64,000 nt of DNA from Magnetospirillum sp. 64-120 (GTDB taxonomy: Bacteria; Pseudomonadota; Alphaproteobacteria; Rhodospirillales; Magnetospirillaceae): contig MKVK01000011.1 of assembly GCA_001898825.1 (NCBI GenBank), positions 434,001-498,000 on the forward strand. The letters are read 5' to 3'. Within the stretch, counting starts at the first letter, position 1, and every line of letters begins with the position of its first letter. A model generated the notes under the pieces. That model was not told the DNA's origin, ran no database searches, and saw only the letters and a program-made list of their open reading frames with translations. Below are positions 22,040 to 29,520 of this stretch, one piece after another. Position numbers and translations under genes: made by a program.

Positions 22040-22843
22040 ATGTCCACCGGAACCATCCTGGACCGCATCTGCGACGACAAGCGGGCCGAAGTCGCCAAGC
22101 ACAAATCCCAACGCCCCATCCAGGAATTGCTGAAGCGGGCCAAGGACCAGGCGCCGCCGCGCGGTTTCGCCGCCGCCTTGGACAAGAAAGTGGACGAAAT
22201 CGGCATCGGTCTGATCGCCGAGATCAAGAAGGCCTCGCCCTCCGCCGGCCTGATCCGCCCCACCTTCGAACCGGCCCAGCTGGCCCGCGCCTATGCCCGT
22301 GCCGGCGCCGCCTGTCTGTCGGTGTTGACCAACAAGTTCTTCCAGGGCACCGACGCCCATCTGGGCGAAGCCCGTTCGGCCGTGGACCTGCCGGTGATCC
22401 GCAAGGATTTCATGGTCGATCCCTATCAGGTGGTGGAAGCCCGCGCCCTGGGCGCCGACGCCATATTGCTGATCGTCGGCGCGCTGACCGACGACGAGAT
22501 GTCGAACATGGAAAGCATCGCGCTGGATTACGGCATGGACGTGCTGATCGAGGTCCACAACGAAGCTGAACTGGAACGCGGCCTGCGCCTGAAGTCCAAG
22601 CTGATCGGCGTCAACAACCGTGACCTCAAGATCATGAAGACCGACCTGGGCACCACCGAACGTCTGGCACCGCTGATTCCCGCCGACCGTCAACTGGTCT
22701 GCGAAAGCGGCATCCATTCGCCGGCAGACGTCAAGCGTATGATCAATGCCGGGGCCAAGCGTTTCCTGATCGGCGAATCCCTGATGAAGCGCGACGACGT
22801 GGAGCTGGCCACCAAGGTGTTGCTGGCCGGGGCCAAGGGTTAA
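22040..22843 (+). CDS. trpC: Indole-3-glycerol phosphate synthase
   Basis: Closes the indole ring in tryptophan synthesis. It is 267 aa, a TIM barrel with the lysine segment [50 protein letters not shown] and the phosphate-binding [11 protein letters not shown]. It is monofunctional (no TrpF domain). It sits between trpD and moaC with very short gaps. Confidence 0.97.
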   Translation: MSTGTILDRICDDKRAEVAKHKSQRPIQELLKRAKDQAPPRGFAAALDKKVDEIGIGLIAEIKKASPSAGLIRPTFEPAQLARAYARAGAACLSVLTNKFFQGTDAHLGEARSAVDLPVIRKDFMVDPYQVVEARALGADAILLIVGALTDDEMSNMESIALDYGMDVLIEVHNEAELERGLRLKSKLIGVNNRDLKIMKTDLGTTERLAPLIPADRQLVCESGIHSPADVKRMINAGAKRFLIGESLMKRDDVELATKVLLAGAKG

Positions 22844-22849
22844 GACAGC

Positions 22850-23326
22850 ATGGCCGATCTCACCCATTTCGACACGTCCGGCAACGCCGTCATGGTCGAC
22901 GTGTCGGACAAGGCCGAATCCGAACGGGTGGCGGTGGCCGCCGGCAGCGTGCTGATGGCCCCTGAAACCATGGCGCTGATCCAGGCCCGGGGACTGAAAA
23001 AGGGCGATGTCCTGGCAGTCGCCCAGTTGGCCGGCATCATGGGGGCCAAGCGCACCCCCGACCTGATCCCCTTGTGTCACCCCCTGGCGCTCACCTCGGT
23101 CAAGGTGGAACTGTCCCTGGACCCGGGACGCCATGCCGTGGACATCACCGCCACTTGCAAGCTGAAGGGCCAGACAGGCGTCGAAATGGAAGCGCTGACC
23201 GCAGTCGCCGTCGCCGCGCTGACCGTCTACGACATGGTCAAGGCGGTGGACAAGGCCATGCGCATCACCGACATCCGCCTGCTGCACAAATCAGGCGGCA
23301 AGTCGGGAACCTATCAGGCCGCTTGA
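22850..23326 (+). CDS. moaC: Cyclic pyranopterin monophosphate synthase MoaC
   Basis: Molybdenum cofactor synthesis, forming cyclic pyranopterin monophosphate from the MoaA product. It is 158 aa, with [16 protein letters not shown], the [11 protein letters not shown] motif and [11 protein letters not shown]...[10 protein letters not shown]. It starts six bases after trpC. In many relatives moeA follows moaC and precedes lexA; here lexA comes directly after about 100 bases. Confidence 0.96.
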   Translation: MADLTHFDTSGNAVMVDVSDKAESERVAVAAGSVLMAPETMALIQARGLKKGDVLAVAQLAGIMGAKRTPDLIPLCHPLALTSVKVELSLDPGRHAVDITATCKLKGQTGVEMEALTAVAVAALTVYDMVKAVDKAMRITDIRLLHKSGGKSGTYQAA

Positions 23327-23340
23327 CCCGATTCTTTTCC

Positions 23341-23369
23341 TTGACGACCAATTGGAACAGGCATAGAAC
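23341..23369 (+). promoter_or_regulatory. lexA promoter with SOS box
   Basis: A -35 TTGACG (23341-23346), 17-bp spacer and -10 TAGAAC (23364-23369) lie 60 bases before lexA. The exact alphaproteobacterial LexA operator GAAC-AGGCATA-GAAC (23355-23369) covers the -10 element, which fits autorepression. Confidence 0.8.
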
Positions 23370-23394
23370 AAATCCCGAGGTTTAGGATTTGTTC
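23366..23394 (+). repeat. Inverted repeat in the lexA leader
   Basis: GAACAAATCC (23366-23375) and GGATTTGTTC (23385-23394) form a perfect 10-bp inverted repeat with a nine-base centre. The left arm shares its GAAC with the SOS box and the right arm carries GTTC. It could be an auxiliary LexA contact, a leader hairpin, or a weak end for moaC transcripts; there is no T run. Confidence 0.6.
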
Positions 23395-23426
23395 CGCCAT
23401 TGGTCGGTCACGGGAGGATGTGGTCC

Positions 23427-24128
23427 ATGTTGACGCGCAAGCAATACGAATTGTTGATGTTCATCGACGAACGGCTTCGCGCCTCGGGGATTTCACCTTC
23501 CTTCGACGAAATGAAGGACGCCTTGGACCTGAAGTCCAAGTCGGGTATCCATCGCCTGATCACCGGCCTGGAAGAACGCGGCTTCATCCGCCGTCTGGCC
23601 CATCGGGCCCGCGCCCTGGAAGTGGTCAAGCTGCCCGAGAACATGGGCGACCAACCGTTGCCCGCCACCCCGGCCAAGTTCTCGCCCAAGGTCATTACCG
23701 GTAATTTCAATCTGGTGGGCGCTGCCCCCACCGCCAGCGTCGCCGACGCCGTCAGCCTGCCGCTTTATGGCAAGATCGCCGCCGGCACCCCCATCGAGGC
23801 GCTGCGCGACAACAGCGCCAGTGTGGAAATCCCGGCGGCGCTGATCGGCGGCGGCAGCCATTACGCCTTGACCATCGAAGGCGATTCCATGATCGAAGCC
23901 GGCATCCTGGACGGCGACACCGTGGTCATCCGCGAATGCAATAGCGCCGATAACGGCACCATCGTAGTGGCCCTGGTGGACGACCAGGAAGCGACGCTCA
24001 AGCGGCTGCGCCGCAAGGGGGCCTCGATTGCCCTGGAACCGGCCAACAAGGCCTATGAAACCAAGATCTTCCCGGAAAACCGGGTCAAGATTCAGGGCCG
24101 TCTGGTCGGCCTGTTGCGCAACTACTAA
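23427..24128 (+). CDS. lexA: LexA repressor
   Basis: SOS-response repressor with self-cleaving protease domain. It is 233 aa. The N-terminal winged helix begins [17 protein letters not shown] and contains [12 protein letters not shown]; the C-terminal S24 domain has the cleavage site Ala119-Gly120 in KIAAGTP, Ser154 in GDSMIEAG and Lys192 in ATLKRL. The ATG at 23427 sits nine bases after GGGAGG; an ATG at 23418 touches that site and is less likely. An SOS box lies in its promoter. Confidence 0.97.
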   Translation: MLTRKQYELLMFIDERLRASGISPSFDEMKDALDLKSKSGIHRLITGLEERGFIRRLAHRARALEVVKLPENMGDQPLPATPAKFSPKVITGNFNLVGAAPTASVADAVSLPLYGKIAAGTPIEALRDNSASVEIPAALIGGGSHYALTIEGDSMIEAGILDGDTVVIRECNSADNGTIVVALVDDQEATLKRLRRKGASIALEPANKAYETKIFPENRVKIQGRLVGLLRNY

Positions 24129-24144
24129 GACCCGGGAGGCCCCT

Positions 24145-24345
24145 ATGCCCGCGTCCACCCATCGTTTCGCCTTCACCATGGACGGCCGCGCCGTCGACGG
24201 CCCCGCCGATATGAACGTCACCTATGTGGGCCGCATCAACCGCAAACTGGCAGAAGCCGACGCCCGTCGCCGTTTCGAGGAATGGCTGAGCATGCCCAGC
24301 GCCCTGTCACGCCGCTGGGCCAGCAATCAGATTGTGGTGCGCTGA
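24145..24345 (+). CDS. Small conserved-looking hypothetical protein
   Basis: 66 aa, basic, soluble. GGGAGG lies five bases before the ATG, and it follows lexA by 16 bases, so it is probably co-transcribed and may be SOS-controlled. Sequence: a short beta-rich N-terminus (HRFAFTMDGRAVDG) followed by a charged helix (NRKLAEADARRRFEEWL). I do not recognise the family. A strong terminator follows. Confidence 0.65.
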   Translation: MPASTHRFAFTMDGRAVDGPADMNVTYVGRINRKLAEADARRRFEEWLSMPSALSRRWASNQIVVR

Positions 24346-24367
24346 CCCATTTTCACCGTATCCCATC

Positions 24368-24407
24368 AAAACCCGCCCAGGCCCGCGCCTCGGCGGGTTT
24401 TGTTTTC
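24368..24407 (+). terminator. Terminator of the lexA transcript
   Basis: Ten-base-pair stem AAAACCCGCC/GGCGGGTTTT with a 14-base loop, then TGTTTT. It lies 23 bases after the stop of the 66-aa gene. Confidence 0.8.
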
Positions 24408-24484
24408 CGTGGCGATCCAGGAGCCCGTAACCGAATCAACGCCGTGCAACGGCAGCAACCGCAAGATACTGGCCACGACCAATA

Positions 24485-24523
24485 AAAAAAACCCCGCGAC
24501 CGTCGCCAGTCGCGGGGTTTTTG
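24485..24523 (-). terminator. Terminator of rne
   Basis: Ten-base-pair stem ACCCCGCGAC/GTCGCGGGGT with an eight-base loop, flanked by A runs on the left and T runs on the right, so it can work on both strands. It lies about 20 bases past the rne stop. Confidence 0.85.
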
Positions 24524-24539
24524 TTCAGGTACGCAAAGC

Positions 24540-27338
24540 CTAGCTCAGCAGCTTGTTCCACCACCCGCGACGGGTCGACGCCGGAGCCGGCGCGTCTTCG
24601 GCGGTCGGCTGCGGAACCGGGTGCACGGCTTCCGCCTCGGCCGGGGCAGCTTCCGTCGGAGCCGAGACCGGAGCTTCGGCAACCACCGGGGCTTCCACAA
24701 CAGCCACGACTTCGGGGATTGCCTCGACGACGGTCTCCGCGTCAGCCTTGGGCTTGGCCCGGCTGCGGGTTTTCTTCGGCTTGTCCTCGGTCACCGGGGC
24801 TTCGGCCCCCGAAGCCTCGACCACGTCTTCGACCTTGGCCTTGGCACGGCTGCGGGGCTTCTTCGGCTTGTCCTCGGTGACCGGGGCTTCGGCCGAGTCT
24901 TCGACCTTGGCCTTGGCACGGCTGCGGGGCTTCTTCGGCGTGTCCTCGGTCGCCGGGGCTTCGGTCGAGTCTTCGACCTTGGCCTTGGCACGGCTGCGGG
25001 GCTTCTTCGGCTTGTCCTCGGCCATCGAGGCTTCGGCGACGGTTTCCACGGTGGCAACCATTGCGACCTTGGCTTCGGCTTCCGCCTCGGCGGCAGCTTC
25101 AGCCTGGGCGAAAACATCGGCCACGGCGTCAGGGTTGGAAATCAGGGCACCATCGGGGATGGTTCCTTCTGCTTCCTGTTCCTCGCCACCTTGCGGAGCC
25201 TCACCATCACGACCGCGGCGACGGCGACGGCCGCCACGGCGACCACGGCGACGCTTGCGCGGCTCATCGGAATCGGAATCGCCCTCACCTTCGCCTTCTG
25301 TGCGTTCGTCTTCGCCTTCGACGTCGCCGTCCTCGGCATCAGCGCTGTCACCCTCGGGACGTTCGCCGTCTTCATCTTCTTCGGAATCGGTGGCCAGGTC
25401 CAACTGCGACGGCTGGTCGCCGTTCTTCCGGCGGCGGCGGCGGCGGCGGCGGCGCTTGCGGTTCTCTCCGTCGCGATCGCCAGCGGCATTCTGTTCGCCA
25501 CCTTCGTCCTCGACGTCATCCTCGGCTTCGTCCTCGACCTCTTCGTCCTCTTCCGGAACCGAAAGCGGAATGTCCTGGACCGGAACCGGGCGCGGTTCTT
25601 CGGGACGGTTCTCGGCCTTGACCCGCTCCATGCGCAGGTTGGGGGCGATCAATTCGTCGTCACCTTGCAGGTAGACGCGGAACTGATAGCGTTCCTCGAT
25701 GGCGGCCAGGGCGTCGCGCTTCTGGTTCAGGATGTAAAGAGCGATCTGGGCCGACACGAAAACGGTGACTTCCGACGAACGGCGCCGGATACCCTCTTCC
25801 TCGATGGCGCGCAGCACGTGAACCGACGACGATTCCACCGAACGCACCAGACCGGTACCGGCGCAATGCGGACACGGCGAGAAGGTGGTTTCCTGCAACG
25901 ACGGGCGCAGACGCTGACGCGACAGTTCCAACAGGCCGAAAGCGCTGATCTTGCCCACCTGGATACGGGCGCGGTCGTTCTTCAGGGCTTCCTTCAGGCG
26001 ACGTTCGACGGCGTGGTTGTTGCGGTTCTCCTCCATGTCGATGAAGTCGATGACCACAAGGCCGGCCAAGTCGCGCAGACGCATCTGACGGGCGATTTCC
26101 TCGGCCGCTTCCAGATTGGTCTTCAGCGCCGTCTCTTCGATGTGGCGCTCCTTGGTGGCGCGGCCGGAATTGACGTCGATGGCGACCAGCGCCTCGGTCT
26201 GGCTGATGACGATGTAGCCGCCCGAGCGCAACTGGACGATCGGCGAATGCATGGCGTCCAGTTGGCTTTCCACCTGATAGCGGTGGAACATGGGCATCAC
26301 CGGGTCCTTGTAGGGCTGGACCTTCTTGGCATGGCTGGGGGTCAGCATGCGCATGTAGTCCTTGGCCAGACGATAGCCTTCGTCGCCGTCCACCAACACT
26401 TCGTCGATGTCGCGGGAATAAAGGTCGCGGATGGACCGCTTGATCAGGCTGGCTTCTTCATAGACCAGGGCCGGAGCCGTGGACTTCAGCGTCAGCTCGC
26501 GCACGCTGTCCCAGGCCCGCAGCAGGTATTCGTAATCGCGCTTGATTTCAGTCTTCGAACGTTCGGACCCGGCGGTACGAACGATCACCGCCATGCCTTC
26601 CGGACAATCCAGCTCGCTGGCGATGGACTTCAGACGGCGACGATCGGAAGCGTTGGTGATCTTGCGCGACACCCCGCCGCCCCGGGCGGTGTTGGGCATC
26701 AGCACGCAGTAGCGGCCGGCCAGCGACAGATAGGTGGTCAGCGCCGCACCCTTGTTGCCGCGCTCTTCCTTGACCACCTGGACCAGCATGATCTGGCGAC
26801 GCTTGATGACTTCCTGGATCTTGTAGTTGCGCAGCAGGCGGGCGCGGCGGCGCTCCAGTTCCTGTTCGCTGACTTCGTCACCGCCGCCGACGGTTTCCAC
26901 CGGCTTGGGGGCTTCTTCGGCGCCCTCGGCGGTGGCCGGAGCCTCGTTTTCGCCTTCGGTCTTTTCCTCGCCGTCGACGTCGTGGACACCCTCGGCAGCC
27001 TCGGCCGGGGATTCATCGGCGTCTTCCTCGGGACCGTTGTCGCGCATGGCCTCGGCCTTCTGCGCGGCCAACAGAGCCTGACGGTCGGCGACCGGAATCT
27101 GGAAGTAATCCGGGTGAATTTCGCTGAAGGCCAAGAAACCGTGACGGTTCCCGCCGTAATCGACGAAGGCGGCCTGCAGCGACGGTTCGACGCGGACCAC
27201 CTTGGCCAGATAGATGTTACCCTTAAGTTGCTTCTTGGTGCTGGTCTCGACGTCCAGTTCTTCCAGTCGAGTGCCATTGACCACGACGACCCGGGTCTCT
27301 TCCGGGTGCGTGGCGTCGATGAGCATACGCTTGACCAT
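24540..27338 (-). CDS. rne: Ribonuclease E
   Basis: Endoribonuclease that starts mRNA decay, processes rRNA and scaffolds the degradosome. It is 932 aa. The N-terminus MVKRMLIDATHPEETRVVVVNG leads to an S1 domain interrupted by an acidic insert (about residues 95-165). The catalytic core has Asp residues in VAIDVNSGRAT and GLVVIDFIDM and the zinc-link CPHCAGTG. The C-terminal half is disordered: acidic stretches, arginine-rich tracts (RKRRRGRRGGRRRRR) and 24-residue repeats. ATG 27338 is preferred over an upstream TTG at 27347, which is too close to GGAG. Confidence 0.95.
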   Translation of the reverse strand: MVKRMLIDATHPEETRVVVVNGTRLEELDVETSTKKQLKGNIYLAKVVRVEPSLQAAFVDYGGNRHGFLAFSEIHPDYFQIPVADRQALLAAQKAEAMRDNGPEEDADESPAEAAEGVHDVDGEEKTEGENEAPATAEGAEEAPKPVETVGGGDEVSEQELERRRARLLRNYKIQEVIKRRQIMLVQVVKEERGNKGAALTTYLSLAGRYCVLMPNTARGGGVSRKITNASDRRRLKSIASELDCPEGMAVIVRTAGSERSKTEIKRDYEYLLRAWDSVRELTLKSTAPALVYEEASLIKRSIRDLYSRDIDEVLVDGDEGYRLAKDYMRMLTPSHAKKVQPYKDPVMPMFHRYQVESQLDAMHSPIVQLRSGGYIVISQTEALVAIDVNSGRATKERHIEETALKTNLEAAEEIARQMRLRDLAGLVVIDFIDMEENRNNHAVERRLKEALKNDRARIQVGKISAFGLLELSRQRLRPSLQETTFSPCPHCAGTGLVRSVESSSVHVLRAIEEEGIRRRSSEVTVFVSAQIALYILNQKRDALAAIEERYQFRVYLQGDDELIAPNLRMERVKAENRPEEPRPVPVQDIPLSVPEEDEEVEDEAEDDVEDEGGEQNAAGDRDGENRKRRRRRRRRRKNGDQPSQLDLATDSEEDEDGERPEGDSADAEDGDVEGEDERTEGEGEGDSDSDEPRKRRRGRRGGRRRRRGRDGEAPQGGEEQEAEGTIPDGALISNPDAVADVFAQAEAAAEAEAEAKVAMVATVETVAEASMAEDKPKKPRSRAKAKVEDSTEAPATEDTPKKPRSRAKAKVEDSAEAPVTEDKPKKPRSRAKAKVEDVVEASGAEAPVTEDKPKKTRSRAKPKADAETVVEAIPEVVAVVEAPVVAEAPVSAPTEAAPAEAEAVHPVPQPTAEDAPAPASTRRGWWNKLLS
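24741..25040 (-). repeat. 72-bp tandem repeats inside rne
   Basis: Three 72-bp units (24825-24896, 24897-24968, 24969-25040) plus a degenerate fourth (about 24741-24824). Each encodes a 24-residue unit around TEDKPKKPRSRAKAKVEDS. They build a basic, lysine- and arginine-rich tail. Confidence 0.85.
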
Positions 27339-27834
27339 AAATTCCAATTCTCCGTGGCGTCACCGACAAGGCGCCGTCCTGGACCGTGTCCAAGGCATGG
27401 GGCGCCCGGTTGTCGTGACGATGATGTGCTGAAAGAAAGTCGGCGACGCCTGCGGGGGAATCCATTGTCAGTACGCGAAAGGCGGACATGGGGCGGAACC
27501 TGCTGGCGGGCATCGCGCCCGACTTCGAAAGGGGTCTACAAGTGGCAAACGGCAGGTCCGGCCGGCTTAAGAGCCTGGTGGGATTGGCGAAAATCGCTCA
27601 ACGCCCGGCTCCTTGGCGCCGCCCCTTCATCCCGAAGGGTTCGGACTCGCATGTTTGCGCAAGACAAAATAGCCGCCCCGACAGCTTTCCACAATGATTT
27701 CCTTGAAGCGTTGCAATTTCGCATCACGATAAGGAAGAGTCATCGGAATCAATGCGTTTTCCGTTGAAGCTTAGATTCCGTGTGCGTTATATCCGTTAAC
27801 GTCCGCTCAATCATCGCTGTTGCAGAATAACGCC
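27339..27834. other. Long divergent intergenic region between rne and the amidase gene
   Basis: About 496 bases without a credible gene. The rne side may form a long 5' leader, as in other bacteria where RNase E controls its own mRNA, and it contains GC-rich inverted GGCGCC segments at about 27369-27404. The amidase side becomes AT-richer and holds a candidate promoter at 27764-27793. Frames open here are short and look like GC-rich noise. Confidence 0.5.
27764..27793 (+). promoter_or_regulatory. Candidate promoter of the amidase gene
   Basis: TTGAAG followed after 17-18 bases by TTATATC, about 40 bases before the start codon. It is a partial sigma-70-type match only. Confidence 0.35.
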
Positions 27835-29448
27835 ATGATGGCACGTCCGAAATTCCTTCGCGCCCTGATGGGCCTGACCCTGCTGGCGGCGGCAAGCCTG
27901 CCGGCCGATGCGTGGGCGCGCGCGCAGGTCTCGGCCAGTCGCCTGGGCACTCATCCCGACAACGTCACCCGGGTGGTGCTGGATGTCAGCGAAAACCTGA
28001 ATTTCTCCACCGTCGCCGCGGCCGGGCCTGACCGTATCCTGATCAAGACCAATGACCTTGAATGGACGGATTCGGCTGCATCCAACCGGCCCTTCGGGCT
28101 GATCCGTTCGCTGCGCTTTCAAGCCGACGCCATCGTGCTGGACCTGCGCGAGCCGGCCCTGGTCAAGTCGTCTTTCATGATTCCGCCCCGCGACGGCCAA
28201 GGCTGGCGTCTGGTCGTGGACGTTCAAAAGACCAACCGCGCCGCCTTCCTGGCTGCAACCGCCCCCATCGCCGCCCCCCAGGCGGCGGCCGACCGCGCCA
28301 TCGTCGTCTATTCGCCGTCGGCGCCGCACCAGACGCCCGCCCCCATCATGCCGGCGCCCCCCATCCGCTCCGTCGCGGCTGAACCGCCCCGCCCTGCCAC
28401 CGCCCCCATCGAGGAACCGGTGAAAGTGGTAGCGCCGCAACCCGCCCCGCTCCCTGCTCCCGCGCCCGCTCCGGTGGCGGTGGCCCAAGCCGCTCCGGTG
28501 GTTCTGGCGCCCCCCCCGTCTCCGCCCCCCGCACCCGCGCCGCAATCGCGCCCGACCACCATCACCGGCGCGCCCATGCTGTCGGCCCCGGTGCCGCCGC
28601 CCTTACCGCGTCCGGTTCAGGAAGTCTCGGTCACCACCGAAGCCGCGCCACAAGCCCCCGTCCCGTCCCCTGCCGCCAAGCAACCGGAACAAGCGGCGCT
28701 TCCCGCCCGCGTCAGCCAGCCCGAACCGCAGCCGCGAAGCCCACGCAACCAGGGTAAGGCGGTGGTGGTCATCGATCCCGGCCATGGCGGCGTCGATCCC
28801 GGCGCCCTGGGGGTTTCCGGCATCTATGAAAAGCACATCACCTTGGCCATGGCGCGCGAATTGAAGGCGCAGCTGGAACGCAGCGGCCGCTACAAGGTGC
28901 ACCTGACCCGCGACCGCGATATCTTCATCCGTCTGCGCGAACGCGTCGCCATCGCCCGTCAGTACGGCGCCGACCTGTTCATCTCGCTGCACGCCGATTC
29001 GGTGAACAACCCGCAATTGGCCGGTTTGTCGGTCTATACCCTGTCGCAGAACGCTTCCGACGGTGAAGCGCAATTGCTGGCCGACAAGGAAAACAAAGCC
29101 GACCTTTTGGCCGGCATCGACCTGTCGCACGAATCCGCCGACGTCGCCAACATCCTGATCGATCTGGCCCAGCGCGAAACCATGAACCGCTCCGCCGGTT
29201 TCGCCAGTGGCGTGGTGGGCGAACTGGGACGCGAGACCGCGCTTTTGGGCAACACCCACCGTTTCGCCGGCTTTGCCGTGCTGAAGGCCCCGGACGTTCC
29301 CTCGATCCTGATCGAGCTGGGCTATCTGTCCAATGCCACCGAGGAACGCCAGCTGCGCCAGCCCGATTACCGGGCCAAGCTGGCCAAGGGCATCGCCCGT
29401 GCCGTGGACCAGCACTTCCTGGAAGGCCAGAAGGCCCGGCGCCCCTGA
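27835..29448 (+). CDS. amiC: N-acetylmuramoyl-L-alanine amidase with AMIN domain
   Basis: Periplasmic zinc amidase that cuts the peptide from peptidoglycan during daughter-cell separation. About 537 aa: signal peptide (MARPKFLRALMGLTLLAAASLPADAWA), an AMIN domain (about residues 33-145), a Pro/Ala-rich linker, and an Amidase_3 domain with the zinc ligands and catalytic residue in VIDPGHGGVDPGALG, IYEKHITLAMA, FISLHADSV and ILIELGYLSN. Start is ATG 27835 or the adjoining ATG 27838. The mrcA-type gene follows after 72 bases, so the two likely form a cell-wall pair. The symbol is by architecture. Confidence 0.9.
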   Translation: MMARPKFLRALMGLTLLAAASLPADAWARAQVSASRLGTHPDNVTRVVLDVSENLNFSTVAAAGPDRILIKTNDLEWTDSAASNRPFGLIRSLRFQADAIVLDLREPALVKSSFMIPPRDGQGWRLVVDVQKTNRAAFLAATAPIAAPQAAADRAIVVYSPSAPHQTPAPIMPAPPIRSVAAEPPRPATAPIEEPVKVVAPQPAPLPAPAPAPVAVAQAAPVVLAPPPSPPPAPAPQSRPTTITGAPMLSAPVPPPLPRPVQEVSVTTEAAPQAPVPSPAAKQPEQAALPARVSQPEPQPRSPRNQGKAVVVIDPGHGGVDPGALGVSGIYEKHITLAMARELKAQLERSGRYKVHLTRDRDIFIRLRERVAIARQYGADLFISLHADSVNNPQLAGLSVYTLSQNASDGEAQLLADKENKADLLAGIDLSHESADVANILIDLAQRETMNRSAGFASGVVGELGRETALLGNTHRFAGFAVLKAPDVPSILIELGYLSNATEERQLRQPDYRAKLAKGIARAVDQHFLEGQKARRP

Positions 29449-29520
29449 CCATACGCAGCGACGCTTGACGGCACCGGACCAACGGGGTACCACCGCCCGT
29501 GCGCCTTTTGATGGGAAGCC

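Noticed and set aside
24741-25040. Possible CRISPR-like array because of regular direct repeats
   Set aside because: The units are contiguous, in frame and encode the RNase E tail; there are no spacers or cas genes.
24621-27767. A 1048-codon open frame on the plus strand opposite rne
   Set aside because: It mirrors rne in a GC-rich region with few stops; its translation is low-complexity Gly/His/Leu/Arg-rich sequence, has no family motifs, and runs through the rne start region.
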